Assembly: GCF_901709675.1 (NCBI RefSeq)
Contig: NC_051092.1
Coordinates: 10,928,491-10,992,490, forward strand
Direction: 5' to 3'
DNA: 64,000 nucleotides
From: Syngnathus acus
Taxonomy: Eukaryota; Chordata; Actinopteri; Syngnathiformes; Syngnathidae
The notes below the pieces were generated by a model that worked only from the letters and a program-made list of their open reading frames with translations, was not told the DNA's origin and did not search any database. A program made the position numbers and the translations under genes. This document shows, in pieces, positions 12,456 through 24,775 of the stretch. Each line of letters begins with the position of its first letter. Positions within the stretch are counted from its first letter, which is position 1.

Positions 12456-13346
12456 GAGATTTCATGTCATGTAAAGAGGTCTTATTTCTTCAGTCATTTT
12501 TCCAAGAGCAGTTTCAAAACACATCTAACATTTCTCATCAATGTAAATGAAGGACACAGGCTAGAAAGTGTCACAGTTCATCTTGTTAACTGATTCCAGG
12601 CAGTTTAAATGTGTTCCCTTTATGCTCAATGTAGTTCTGCTGTGTGTTGTATCCTTTAGGAATTGGATCCTGTTCACAAGGATCAATCAGAATTTGCCTT
12701 TGGAGATCTCAGGTAAGTTGAATTGCATTCTTTTTTTTTTTTATTCAACTGCGCATGTGGGCAGCGACACACACGAGTATGTTCTTGCTATTGTTTTGTT
12801 TGTGGTGGCTCTTGGCTTTTGTCCAATCCAAACTCTTTCATGTATATGATGCTTATTGCAAATCATAAAACCTTGACAAGTATAATTTTGACTAAATCCT
12901 CTCATTTTCAGTCTCACAATGATAGGGTAACACCATTGTGTCAGTGTGTGCCACGGAAACCCCAAATGTCGGATTCCCGTAAACAGCTTTCTCTCTCTAT
13001 GATTCTGATTAAAATCGACCTTTTTCATTAAAGAGCTTAAGATAAGATGAGATATTCCTTTACTTGTCCCACACAGGGAAATTCCAGATTGCATTTATGT
13101 AGTATCTGTGGAAAAACTGCAGTGGTCATGAAACACTCGTCCTCTCACGATGACTCAGCACTTTTGGTGTTCATCAGCAGCAGAAGGGAACTTGCATAAA
13201 ATGTTTGCTGTGGGGATGAACTCATAGCTGGCAATGCTTGTTCTTAATGATGATGCAGCAGCAACAATATTTAATCAATAAAATGTTAAGCAATAAATTA
13301 CTCGTGGTTTAGCACATTCAGCAGAGCATGCAGTCATGCGTTTTCG
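12456..13346. other. Non-coding, no feature recognised
   Basis: AT-rich sequence with no recognisable repeat or gene. Reading frames on both strands over 12568-13094 overlap each other and lack motifs. Confidence 0.5.
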
Positions 13347-13450
13347 CCCCTGGTCCCCTACATCATTTTATGTGGCCCTCAAAAGCAAATTGTGTATCAA
13401 CTTTATGTGCCAATACTAAGATTGCAAATTGTCTTCCCTTAAAAAAAACA
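13347..13450. mobile_element. hAT-like MITE fragment
   Basis: Shares ACATCATTTTATG-GGCCC and the AAATTGTGTATC and CAAATTGTCTTC blocks with the complete copy at 52424-52734, in the same orientation. It is truncated on both sides and lies just before the Tigger-like element. Confidence 0.6.
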
Positions 13451-13779
13451 AGATGAGATTCAATTTAACACAGCACAACATTTTTGTTTTCATCATGATT
13501 AATATTACAGTAGAATCCCGGAACTCAATCGCTTCGGTACTCGACATATTCAGCTTTCGACGCAAAATGTCTGGAAATCTTCGCCTCTGATCTTGAACAA
13601 ATCTTCAGAATTATTTGCCGTTGTTGTTCAGCCGGTTTTAAACCATTGTGACGCCTGACTGCGGTCGTGCGTGGCGCGGTTCCTAAAAGCTGCACCCGCG
13701 TGACCACAAGGTCACAGGGGTACATGCAGTAGCAACAATGTAAAGCACTATTTGTAAACAATGGTCATCCTTTTGTTCA

Positions 13780-13819
<40 letters not shown>
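13780..13819 (+). repeat. (ATT)13 microsatellite
   Basis: Uninterrupted ATT trinucleotides inside the Tigger-like element. The poly-leucine frame over it is an artefact. Confidence 0.93.
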
Positions 13820-13924
13820 GATACGGGACTTTGGCTCTTCTACCATGGGTACGTACGTTTTGTGTTTAAATAGTCTTATTTTGTCATGTTTAATTTTTTC
13901 TAATTTACAATGGCGACCTGGAGG

Positions 13925-14037
13925 CAAGGTGTGTGAAGTGTCTTGCCCAAGGACACAACGACATGTGACAGAGCTGGGATCGAACCGCCAACCCTCCGGT
14001 TACTCAACGACCCGCTCTACTGCCTGAGCCACACCCT
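13925..14037 (-). mobile_element. tRNA-derived SINE nested in the Tigger-like element
   Basis: Read on the minus strand it begins with an A-box-like TGGCTCAGGCAGTAGAGC, has a B-box GGTTCGATCCC and then GTGTCCTTGGGCAAGACACT. This is a tRNA-like pol III head and tail pattern found in many teleost genomes. Its position inside the Tigger-like element shows it inserted later. Confidence 0.65.
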
Positions 14038-14374
14038 CATTATTTGTCTAATAAATGTCCAACGCGTGTCAAGCGCCGCATACGTACTGCGTAAGGCTGT
14101 TGCTGTACTGTATTTTTTATTTTTTTGTAGTTTTACATACTGTTTTAGACAAAATTTGGAAAATTTCTTTGGAACGCGACAGATTCGCTTCTCGACGCTC
14201 CTTCTGGAATAAATTAGCGTCGAGTTCCGGGGTTCTACTGTAGAAGTTTAAACTTTTTGTGATTACTCTCTTCATTAGTTGATGAGCGCCCCTGTTTTTC
14301 CTTCATGGTCATGTACCAGTACCAAACAGAGGAAACATCTGCTTGACTGCTGTTCTAACCGCTCCTGATCCACA

Positions 14375-14432
14375 CAGACACACACACACATATACATGCA
14401 CACACACACATACGCACACACGCTAACAGATG
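14375..14432 (+). repeat. Imperfect CA repeat
   Basis: CACACA runs interrupted by TATACATG and TACG. The Cys/Val-rich minus-strand frame is an artefact. Confidence 0.85.
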
Positions 14433-14538
14433 CTGCCTTTCTTCCTCCCATCCTCATCCTGTCTCAACTACCAAGCAGTTCTTGGCATTTTGCAACACAG
14501 CCATAAAAGTTATTCCGTCATCCTTTGACCTCCCTTGT

Positions 14539-14600
14539 AGGGCTGGGCATTTAATTGAAATCTACCGTATTTTCCGGACTATAAGTCACAGTATTTTTAA
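14539..14600 (+). mobile_element. Abutting MITE termini
   Basis: TAGGGCTGGGCATTTAATTG resembles the end of a common teleost hAT-type MITE. It is immediately followed by TACCGTATTTTCCGGACTAT, the end of another widespread short element. Neither partner end was found nearby, so both are fragments. Confidence 0.5.
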
Positions 14601-17582
14601 GGGGACAGTAGTGTCACTGATATGTGCTGAAATCTGTGAACAAGAAACGGATTTGATTACTCCTTCCATCACTATCTACGGCAAACTAATTTTTTTTTTA
14701 GCTTTTATTGTTGCTGTTTTCTTCATTCAGACATTGCATTATAGCACACAAGTGACAATTCTCTGTCCAACAAGCTTTTGTGGCAAATGACAAAACATGA
14801 AACTTTGTTTAAGCATCTTCAACAAATGATGTCTAGACAAGCCTGTAGTGTAGAGAATGGTTCAAGTTCAGTCATTCACAGAGATCTGCTGGAGTACAAA
14901 GATGGTGTCCAAAGATCTTTGTTGCTACTACTGGAGGTCAGGCGCGACGTCAAGTGGAAACGGAAAAAAAATCTTGTGGTGCGTTGTGGGGATACAATAA
15001 ATAAACCTCGTCATCAGAAGGGGCAAACACAAAGTGTGTCCTTCCCAGTCGTGGTGGTGGGAAGGATCGATGACTTCATCTATATTATTCCCTTGGGGGA
15101 TAGAGCAACAGTATTCACAGTAGACCTTGGCTACATTTAGTCAGCCTGTGAACTGTTTGTGGTGACAGTCCTTAATCTCAAAACTATTGTTATTTAAGGG
15201 CTTTTTTTTTTTTCAGGTTTACATTTCCTTGGTATCCTGTTTTGTCACTGTACACAGACACCATTTTTACAGTACAAAGGATACTTTGTACTGATATTTG
15301 CCCCTTCAGACTGCTATGTCATAAAATTCTGATAGGCTTCTCACATTGACAAAGCCACTATTTTAACTGGCAGGTTGAGACCAGAAAAGCCAATCACCTC
15401 ATCACATTGGTCTCCATGGGAGTTTTATATAAAGGCACTCAACTTTTGGATTGTCTCATTGTTTCGAAAGGGAAACCTCATGGCATGCTGGAGTTGTGGT
15501 GGGAGAAGGATTTGAAAAGACAAGAGTGAAAGGGAAACAATAGCAATGCTATATTGAGAAATGATTTTTATCCCCTTGTTGAATACATATTATTTTTATT
15601 CCTTAACTTGTCCATAAGTTATTTTTGCAACGTCAGCCGGTTTAATGGCATTTATGCTCTAAATAGGTCCGCTGATGAGAGAGCATGGGAAAAATAGCTG
15701 GCATGTGCTAAACCGCTGGGAAAAGACTGTTTTCAATGGTAGAGGTGCACAGCAAAGTGGGATACTAATGCATTATTTTGCTCCCACTGAGGAGGAGGAA
15801 ACATGGAAACATGGACAAGAAAAGTGCTGAGATTAGACCAGACCAAGCAGAACAAGCCCTTTGCAGTTTGTGCTCGCTTGGCTTCACTTCACTCAGAGAT
15901 GAGAAGATGAGAAGTGGATGGTCTCTGATTGAGGCAGTAGCCATGTGGTGCAGTGTACCAGAGCTAGTCCTCTCTTTTTTTTTTTTTTTTCTCTCAATCA
16001 TCTGGTCCTGCTTTTTCAAAATCCCCCGACGTCTGCAAGAGCTGTGGCGGCGCACATTCCGACATACCAGCCTGATGGTTGCTGGCCCATTAGCAGGGCC
16101 CAAGTGGAGGAGCCCACCCAGGGCTGCCCACCCTCTCATGCCTACCTTCGGCCTTCCTGCCCTGCCCTGGCTCTGGATCAGAGGCAGGCCTCATGTCAGG
16201 GGACGGGGCTAATGATGACCACTGCCATGCCATCCCTTTCAAGCCTTAGCCCAAGAGTACAATTTGACGAATGCTATTTCCTGGTGATAAGATGCAAACA
16301 ACCTCATTTGACTTTTTTTTTTTTCCAGAGGTTTGGGTGGTAAGGAGATTGTTCGCTGTGGCAAAATACGTGCTCTGTCTCTGATGCGGCTTAGCTCTGC
16401 TCGTAGTTGTTGTGCATTGATTGCTGACGTTTCTTAGCAACGTGCCGTGGTGCTCGCTGGGTAATGTGGGATGATGACGTGAGAGGTAGGGTTGAACTAC
16501 AATACAAGCTCGTGAGTAGTGGTGTTCGCCTCCAGTGTCTTCTTCATTGTCGGCAATAATCGCCGTACCCCAAGTTTTAACAGTAGTGGCAGTGCCTACT
16601 GTCACGTGCGTTATTGTCTTATGATATGATGTTAAGTTACAGAAATGGAACATTGCACACTTTTGCGGGCCTGAAAGTAGTGTAAATATTTTATATTTTT
16701 TTTAAATAAAATAATAATGTTTTCAACAGTGCATTTTTCTTACTGGGCAAAAACTGGACTAAAACCTCCATTTATGAACAATGACTGGGAGTAAGGGGTG
16801 AATTCTCCCAAGGGCTTGAGCCAGAAAAGATATGAAGCCGCACACCTTATGATTGTGCAGATTCCACAGTCAATTTAATTGTGTCAATTATGCACCTTCC
16901 TGAACGATATGGCGCGACATTTAAATGACGGCGTCTTCTTTCAAATTTAATTGTGTGAATATTCTCCCAGATTATGCATCTTTCCTCTTTTGCGCTCAGA
17001 AAGCTGTAGCAAGGACTAGCGCCTCTTGAAGTTGAAACATCATTTTACAGTTTTCATCCAATGAACTTTGTCTGTAATTTGCCGCGTGACCGAACGGCTG
17101 CTGAGTCATGCTGCATAGTGACTTGGAATTTGCCTGAAAGCGCTCACAACAACTGCTGTCATTGTAATGGTGGTGATGGTGGATTAGATTTTGAATAATT
17201 TGTTTTAATTTGATAAATGATGGTCATGAAACCCATAAAAGGTCCCGTGCTTGTGCGGCGCAAAGTGTTGCTAGGCAATGCTTAAACAATGGCCGGCTCA
17301 CTCGCATTTCATTCAGCTCCAAATAGACATTTAGTCATGAGTACAGTCCTCTGATTAAATTGCTTTTGTTGTAGGCTGTTATTTAAATATAGAATGCAAA
17401 TACATATACTCCTTCAGCCCATTAGTTGCACCATGCACATCACTCGGGATGATCAGTATATACGTAACTTCCAGATCCATACCCAAGTCAATTTCATATT
17501 TAAATCTATTCCAAATGGAGCTCTATAGTTCACACAAATCACCTCGTCAGCTCCACGTAGATGCAAACTAAAACGAACTGAG
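14601..17582. other. Non-coding, no gene recognised
   Basis: Several frames of 120-144 codons (14778-15140, 15765-16343, 16246-16653) overlap each other on both strands and lack domains. An X-box-like motif lies at 17267-17280. Otherwise I see nothing. Confidence 0.5.
17267..17280. promoter_or_regulatory. RFX X-box-like motif
   Basis: GTTGCTAGGCAATG is close to the palindromic X-box bound by RFX factors. The surrounding 17000-17340 sequence is repeat-free. Function inferred from the motif only. Confidence 0.35.
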
Positions 17583-17735
17583 GGTGTATTCAGACCTGAC
17601 TGTTTGGTCCACTTTAAAAGGACCAGGGTTCGATTCTAACGCTGGTTCAAACATTTTATGCAGGTGTGAATATGTGCGGATAAAAGAACCGGACCGAGAC
17701 CCACCTTTTAGGGTGGTCTCGGTTCGCCAAATGTT
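17583..17735. mobile_element. Short MITE-like repeat
   Basis: GTATTCAGACCTGACTGTTT, GGTTCGATTCTAACGCTGG, AACCGGACCGAGACCC and GGTGGTCTCGGTTCG form a pattern I recognise from a widespread teleost MITE. The family name is uncertain and the ends are not well defined. Confidence 0.45.
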
Positions 17736-17765
17736 AAATACCAAATAAATACCAAATGTTCAAGA

Positions 17766-17865
17766 GGAAGGAAGGAAGGAAGGAAGGAAGGAAGGAAGGA
17801 AGGAAGGAAGGAAGGAAGGAAGGAAGGAAGGAAGGAAGGAAGGAAGGAAGGAAGGAAGGAAGGAA
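17766..17865 (+). repeat. (GGAA)25 microsatellite
   Basis: Twenty-five perfect GGAA tetranucleotides over 100 bases. GGAA is the core ETS-factor motif. The Ser/Phe/Leu/Pro repeat frame on the opposite strand is an artefact. Confidence 0.97.
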
Positions 17866-20800
17866 TATATTGTTTTGTTCTTCGTTTAGCTATTATAAAC
17901 ATATTTTTGCATAGATATCTAAATAGAAAATGACAGGAAAATAGAATTACTTTGCTCATTTTGTAACAATACAAGGCAGTAATGGACTTGGTAACACAAT
18001 TACTTTTAGGAAGAAGCAATTTGCAAATTCCTTTTTAAAGTAACATGGGTAACACTGCTTGTGAAACACATCCCAAAACTTGTGACTATGTCTTCGCATA
18101 ATGTGAAAATAGTGTGAAAATACCTTGCAGCAATTTATTTTAAATACAACCAGTCACTTTGTTTTGCTTTGAACTCTGCTGTACTTCTGTGAAAAACCCA
18201 TACCAGCGTTTATAGATGCCTAGACATGGGACGTGTTTAGCTCAAAGCATAAAAATCCATGTGCTTGCTCTGTCGCGAATCTACATCATAAAACCAAGTC
18301 AGGTGGAAATGAAGGCTGAGGGAGTTCTTCTCTGGGCATTTGGCTTCATGCTTCCCGTGTGACCTCTGCTTGAAGATAACAACCATGGCATGATTATCAG
18401 AGGGGATGCGTGAAGCCAGGCAAGGACTTCATCCACGTGCGCCTCTGATTACAATCATTCATAAATTCAGCTCCAGAGTTTTGAATCTTATCTGCATCAT
18501 CGTCATAGCAATGGGTGTTATCTCTAACCCCCAGCCCAGTCCAGCCCACTACCACCACCACACCTCTTGTTGGCTACTAGGAAGGAATTACTATATATAT
18601 ACGCACACAAATACTCCACATTTTACTGTTCACTGTTTCCACAGTAATGTATTTGTTTTGTATGAAGTGGGCTTTTCCCTTCTCAGTGACCTCTGTTATG
18701 TGTTTTCCTCTTGTCCCTATCTCCACCTTTCAACAAGTCTTCCTATCCCGCTGCCAGACAACCGGCAGGGAAAATTCCCCTCGCTCATTTAACCCAGATT
18801 CAGCAGTACAGGCAGGCTGTGAAGTTGAGGCTGTAACATAGCAGAATGTAAATAGAGCAGTGTTTTTCGCATTACTTCACCTCTTATTTTTAGTCCCGGA
18901 ACAAGAGCAGGCAAAGGTGTGTCTTTTCAACCCCCTCTGAGTCTTATCAGCTGTATACACAGGAAAAAAAAATGGGGACTTGGAAATCAAACAACAATAA
19001 TAACCCAATAGGAAGTGATGTGTTGATTTATGATTTAACCGTTACCTGCTATTGGCAGACAAATCAGGGTCAACGTTTCTAAACACTGACTCTGTTTTTG
19101 CTTTCTCTTTCCTCGATTACTAGTTGACGCCCAGCTCTTCCCCTCACTCAGGCACAAACCAGTCATACAGGCCACTTTCAGTCTTAACAATGCTGCCGTT
19201 GCGTCCTGACGCTGTGCATGCCTGTATGCGCTGTCGTTTTAATCGGCTATTTATGGAAAAGAAAACACAGATGTTGCTACCATTATTCGTTACCACGAAC
19301 ATTGTTGAATATGATACCTGTAAGCTGTTGTGATGAAAGCTTTTACTCTGCACATTACCTCCTTCTCTCACCGCAGCCAGCATCTTTTCTCGATATTGAC
19401 GCTTAGCATGAGCAAATCGGGAATTCAAAGGTACTTTTAGCTACCCCAAATATTAAAACTCAGGCAATGACTATGAAGTTTGTCTGAGTGGGTTTTGCCG
19501 TGGGGCTTCTGTGGCAAATCCACATGTGACAAACTAAAAGCTAAAGACAATCTAAAGATTTTTTTTTTTTTTTGCCAACACATAAGCTGTTTGTGTGTGT
19601 GCGTGCAAGTATGCGTGAACCAGTGTTCACTGCACATGATGACTCAGCTGGATTTCCACTGAGGTAAAGTGTCACTCTCTAATGAACGGTAAACTCACAG
19701 ACGCACACACACACATGCATGCCAACCCAGCCACTCCATCAAGTGTATCTGAAAGTAGCTTGCAGGTAGGCCACGCAAATATTCAATCATCAGCACATCA
19801 ATGAAGTACAACACAAATAATCTCATGATCTGCTGGAGCTGCACACACTTAAACACACAAACATTTTACTTTGGCCTTGTCCCTGTACAAGCAGCCCTTC
19901 TATAGTGTGCGACTCCAATGGAGTGGATCAAGTCCAGCAAAGACACCCTCACACGCTTCCTCCCTCCCTTTCTCCAAATCCTCCCTCCTGTGTGACCGCA
20001 GGGCCTTTCTTCCTTCCTTCCTTCCTTCCTCTTGACACAGAGGCCTTGTCGAGTCGCAGGGGAGTCAGGATGGCCGGATGCGCTTCGACCAGACAGACAG
20101 ACTGACAACGAGTCGACGTGCAGACAGGAGGATGCAGCTACTGTGGACTTTGGACTGGCTTTTCTTCCCATCCAGAGCGCCGAGGAGTATGACATCATTT
20201 CTGTTTTGACAGGACAACAGGAAGGTAGAGGGAGAGGGATGCCGAACGGCGGGAGGCGGAGTGTACTTGACAGCACCAAGAACTATGTGGTCGTGAAAGG
20301 ACGCATGAGTGGTGATCAGTGAAGAGGCCAGAGATGGACAGCTGTGGTAGCAGAGGTGCACATTGACCTTGGGAAGTTAGGTTTCATTTTATTTCCTTAA
20401 TTTACCCCTCGCCCTCCTTCTTTTTCATGGATGAATCAATGAAGACTAACTACAGAAAAAATGACAGGGTTAGGGCCACAAGAATTCTTCTAAAACAGTC
20501 AGTGTTAAAGCTCTAGCTGGTTGGAATTGCAGACACACTGTTTGGGGTAAGTTAATAAACTCTAGTTGGTAGAAACCTTTGATTGTGTTGATCTCGGGAC
20601 TTCCAAGTGCTTGTACGCAAATTATCATCCAAGCCTGCCGTTTTGGACCTCGCTTTGTACACTGAGAATAGAAAAGCATTTTAGGCCATGGACCAGGGCA
20701 CATATGAATAAACAACCGTAAACAATTCAGTCTTCCAGTAATCCAACATGCATTTTTTTCCGCACAAAATAGGGGGGAACCTTGAGCCGAAATTCAAACC

Positions 20801-21129
20801 AGGGTGAGTCAAGTAGTCCATTGAGCTGCCTGTGCCTGTCCGAGACATCATTATGTTGCACTACTACAGTTATCCTCAGGTTTTGTGGAAATCTGTCTTG
20901 TATTCATTGTGTAATCCCGTCAACCAGATCTTTCCGACCATTTATTTGTGTTAAAAAAAAAAAAAAGTTTGATAAAGGTCATAAAAGCAGCAAACTTAAT
21001 GTGGGCTTTTGCACCGTACTGTGAACATTCTAAAGGAAAGTTCATGCACTTGTAGTGCAAAATGAAGAAGAAAAAAACACAGTGTAAACTGACAGCCAAA
21101 ATAAATACAACTTTGAGTCCTCCATGTTC
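17866..21129. other. Non-coding, no gene recognised
   Basis: Mixed unique sequence. A short TTCC tract lies at 20008-20030. Overlapping frames on both strands near 19866-20361 share the same DNA and show no domain. No repeat family was recognised with confidence. Confidence 0.5.
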
Positions 21130-21270
21130 CACAGTCGTATTCATGTCTGGTTCTCTGTCTCTGTATGTGCCCCCGGATTCACTGGCGACCAGTCCAGGGT
21201 GTCGTCTGCCTTTTGGGATAGGCTTCAGTTCCCTCAACAAAATGGGCTGTACAGAAAATGGATTGATGAT
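21130..21270 (+). mobile_element. SINE/L2-type 3' fragment
   Basis: ACTGGCGACCAGTCCAGGGT and GGGATAGGCTTCAGTTCCCT, ending in AGAAAATGGATTGATGATG, are the diagnostic 3' portion of the common teleost SINE/L2 repeat. The head is missing. Confidence 0.7.
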
Positions 21271-22764
21271 GTCATAATGGAGGAGAGGGAAGATTGGAAG
21301 AAAGGACAGAGCGCCCACAGAAGCTCATATAAGCATAGATCCGACTTCATAGCCCCCTCCTCTATCTGTCTTTTTCTAAGAAAAGGATACAGTGGGTGCC
21401 AGCTGCAATACAGTGCAGCACTTGACAAAGGTTAACATCACCGCACTCCATCGAGTTCCTCTGCTCATCAATTCCGAGCCTTGTGCTGTCACTGCGGGCC
21501 TCCGGACGGAACAGCTGGCTGCAGGAAGACAAGCGCTCTTCCACAAGCTGTCCTCTGATCAGCTGCAGCCAGCTGTCCAACAGCAGCCCCGCTCCGCTAT
21601 TCAGAGCGCTACCGGCCAGGCAGGCCTTCTTCTGGCGCCTGCACTGTACTGGATTCTCTTGATCACGTCTTCCTTCCTACATTTTCCACCCCCAACAGAA
21701 GCATCCCCCGCCATGAGCTCCACAGCAGGGCCTCATCTGCCTTGATGAGTTCTTTTTTTTTCTCTACACCGAGTAAAATTGTACCTTCTAAATCCAGGCC
21801 GTCGCAAATATTGCTCCACCATTTCCGTCTTGCTTTGTCTCGACAGCTTTCACACTGGGGCTTCAGATGAACTTTTGTCCTTGGTTTGCTCCAACTTTTG
21901 TTTTCGTTTTGCCCTCGCAGCAATTCTTTATCCGTCCTGGATTACCATTCGCCCTTGTCCCTTCTGTCTGGCCGTCTTTTGGTAGCCATTCTTCTTTTCC
22001 TTCTTTGTTAACTGTGGTGTCTCACTTTCGCCAGTCCTTCCTCGGCGCTCCATTCTGCGTTCATTCTTTGACACGCCATTGCAATCTAATGTGCTTCCTT
22101 TTTCCAAATGTCACAATACAGTGTCTTCTCTTCTTCTTTAGAGCAACTTGCTCTATGCCTCCATTCTGCACGTTTTTTTTTCACAGGTGTCTGTAAGGTG
22201 GGGATTTACATTTTCTCAGGACAGGGAGCCCGTGGAGAGAGGCCTGCTGGCAGATCAAAGGCTCCGCCAGTAAAACGATCTGAAAGAGTCCGACATTAGC
22301 ATCCATCAGGGTACCTTGAAAGCTCCCTGGTCAGCCGAGAGAGAAGCTAAGGGCCCCCAAAGTGAAAGGCAGAGGCGTGATGGAGGGGAGGGGATGGAGA
22401 GAAAGAGGTGGAGGCAAATCTACATGAGGGAAATGTCAGTGGAAGGGAAGATAATTCCCAATCCAAGATGGAAATATTCTTTTAGATTCTCCCACCTTCT
22501 TCACCTCTTCCTTCTCGTAGTTCTGCTGTTGTACCAACTTCTTTCTTAGAACGTCAGGTCTATAAGGGGAGATTATCTCCATCTGGGCAAGATCATTATT
22601 CAACTCACCAGATGCTGACATTTATTACTTCTTTTTGCGGTTCGCACATAGTGTCAGATCTCCAGGGTAGAAGAGAGAAATAGAGCATGCTAGTTTTATA
22701 GGAAGCCAGTATTTTGCCCCTTCCAAAATAACACCCAAACAATTGGATTAGTAGGATTTAACCT
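21271..22764. other. Non-coding, CT-rich in part
   Basis: Moderately GC- and CT-rich sequence with many overlapping short frames on both strands, none with a recognisable protein. A regulatory role cannot be judged from sequence alone. Confidence 0.45.
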
Positions 22765-22850
22765 ACCCCAGCAATCTTTAGGCAGTAGGAGGGGTCCACC
22801 CTGAACTGGTTCCCAGCCACAATCACACCTCAGCGTGCTCAATTAATGAC
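22765..22850 (-). mobile_element. SINE/L2-type fragment
   Basis: On the minus strand, TGGCTGGGAACCAGTTCAGG and GTGGACCCCTCCTACTGCC match the 3' part of the same repeat as at 21130-21270. Decayed. Confidence 0.5.
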
Positions 22851-23786
22851 ACAAATTTTCACTAATGATCCTGGTATTTAAAAAAAACATGTGTATCAAA
22901 TTGTCTGAAATTGTCCATCGCTACTTGTCATAATGGCATCATTAACACTGTCTTGTTTAAAAATATTTCAAGGTCAGTATATACAGTACTACATTAGGAA
23001 GGAAAAATAAATATATCAAATTTCACCAGCTGTTTAAGTGTTCAAATGATGCTTACATTTTGAATGGTATGTGTCATGCTGCAAACTTTAATCAAGTAGA
23101 CTCTTGATTCGGAAATAAAGAGCCTACATTTAGTATAATGAGTGTCCTTTTTGGAGATGCTTTGCCAGACCTACTGTCCACTTTCCAGCTGTCTCATGCC
23201 AAGACAGATTTAAATACAGGACCAAATATCACCTACCTCCTACAACTGCAAAAATGAGAATTTTATTTTCTTCCAGTTGCTTCCACTGAACTTGTTTTGT
23301 CAGGTAAAAACAGTAACTAGTTGATGATGTCATCCACCTTTTTTGTGTGTTTGATGAACAAAAGTCACCCAAAACCTTCAAATGACCCGAAAACTACCAT
23401 CCTTGAAAATGCTTTGGGAAGAGAACACTGTATGAAAACAGAGCTAACTACTCATCAACATCTCCTGCTACAGTACACGAAGAAACAAGAGTTAATGATC
23501 AACACGCGTATTACTAATGAATGTAATGAACTTCCCGCCCTGGTGCACCTAAACAGACTCACACGTACGCACTCTTGCCGACATGTGTGAAGCCTCCTGC
23601 CTGAGTGGCTGCATGTCCCGTTTGTAAAAAACTCAGACAGATAGTGGCGTGTCCACCCCAAGATGAGTTCCTCCTCTGTTTAGGGAAAAGGATGTGATCT
23701 CACTCGTTAAAAATCCAACCTATGTCGCTTGCCACTCATGACTTAATCCAGGCTTTTCCTTTGTACAGCCCTCCTCTTCCCCTCTG

Positions 23787-23788
<2 letters not shown>
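22851..23788. other. Non-coding, no feature recognised
   Basis: AT-rich sequence, nothing recognised. Confidence 0.5.

Positions 23789-23848
<60 letters not shown>
23789..23848 (+). repeat. (TC)30 microsatellite
   Basis: Sixty bases of uninterrupted TC. The Ser/Leu and Arg/Glu repeat frames across it are artefacts. Confidence 0.97.
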
Positions 23849-23851
<3 letters not shown>

Positions 23852-24614
23852 TGCTCTCTCGCTTGCTCATTTTCATGGCTATAGTCAGTGTATGGTTTGA
23901 ATAGATTTTTGGGACGTTCATTCTCTTACTAATTGTTCAATTTTTAATTTACACATTTTAGCAAATATAGTAGAAATGACAATACACCTTTCGACCGCTA
24001 CTATGGCCAAACAATTCAAATTTTTGGCAGCATTTTACATCTTCATATCCTGTATACGCAACATCCTGAAATCATGTTGAGAGATTAAAATGCAACCTTA
24101 AAATCAAATATAAAGAATAGAGAAAAAAAAAAGAAAAAAATAACCCATCAAATTAGAAATAGTCAATGCAGTAGGTTGTAGCTTACCTGCTTACGCAAGT
24201 TTAAAAAGACTATAAACATATCGATCCCTGCTCACATATATTATTTCATTATTAATAAATCCCATAATTTATCTATCTATACATAATTAAAACATAAAAT
24301 CAAAAGCACAAAAGATCAAAAGCAGTTGAGACTCCCAGCTAGAAGGAGGAATCGAACAGCAGAAAGTTCACTGTTTCATTGAAACACCCACACACCACAC
24401 CTGCCTCCTATGCAAACTTTCTTTGTTGGGATCAATTGCCTTATTTGCACATGAACGACAAACGTTTCCTGGCAAACATAGCTGAGCATAATTTTTATGA
24501 CACGTGGATGCCCTTGAGGATCATGCTCAGGAATACGAATCAGTAGCGTTCACTATGGGTCTGTGTACATATGATGAAAATTACAGGCATCGCTCATCTT
24601 GTAAGTGGGAGAAT
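23849..24614. other. Non-coding; possible tRNA-like fragment
   Basis: AT-rich. On the minus strand, GCTGTTCGATTCCTCC near 24345-24360 looks like a tRNA-type B box and could be an old SINE head, but no A box is convincing. Confidence 0.4.
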
Positions 24615-24628
24615 GAGAGAGAGAGAGC

Positions 24629-24659
<31 letters not shown>

Positions 24660-24661
24660 GG
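24615..24661 (+). repeat. GA repeat followed by G13
   Basis: GA dinucleotides with one CG interruption run into thirteen consecutive G, a homopurine tract that lies against the SINE fragment. The Ser/Leu frames on the opposite strand are artefacts. Confidence 0.9.
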
Positions 24662-24662
24662 T

Positions 24663-24772
24663 GGCATGGGGAGAACATGCAAACTCCACACAGGGAGAGC
24701 CGGAGTGGAATCAAACCCACACCCTTTGAACTGTGAGATGGACGTGCTAACCAGTGTTCCACAGTGCCATGA
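24663..24772 (-). mobile_element. tRNA-headed SINE/L2-type fragment
   Basis: The minus strand reads GGCACTGTGGAACACTGGTT, then a B-box-like GGGTTTGATTCC and TGTGTGGAGTTTGCATGTTC. Same family and orientation as 4303-4403, but better preserved. Confidence 0.7.
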
Positions 24773-24775
24773 CTG

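Larger units (their letters stand above)
13508..14240. mobile_element. Tigger-like (TcMar) non-autonomous element
   Basis: Left end CAGTAGAATCCCGGAACTC and right end, inverted, CAGTAGAACCCCGGAACTCG give long terminal inverted repeats. TA dinucleotides flank both ends (13506-13507 and 14241-14242), the target duplication of Tc1/mariner elements. The 733-bp element has no transposase. It contains an ATT repeat and an inserted minus-strand SINE. Confidence 0.78.

Noticed and set aside
13925-14037. Functional tRNA gene on the minus strand
   Set aside because: The A and B boxes are SINE-like with no credible cloverleaf, and the tail matches a dispersed repeat.
15765-16653. Overlapping frames of 124-144 codons on both strands
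   Set aside because: They share the same DNA in several phases, carry a poly-T derived Phe run, and show no protein family pattern.
17708-18019. Ser-Phe-Leu-Pro repeat protein on the minus strand
   Set aside because: Pure translation of the GGAA repeat.
24345-24420. tRNA gene on the minus strand
   Set aside because: Only a B-box-like sequence is present; no A box, anticodon arm or acceptor stem could be folded.
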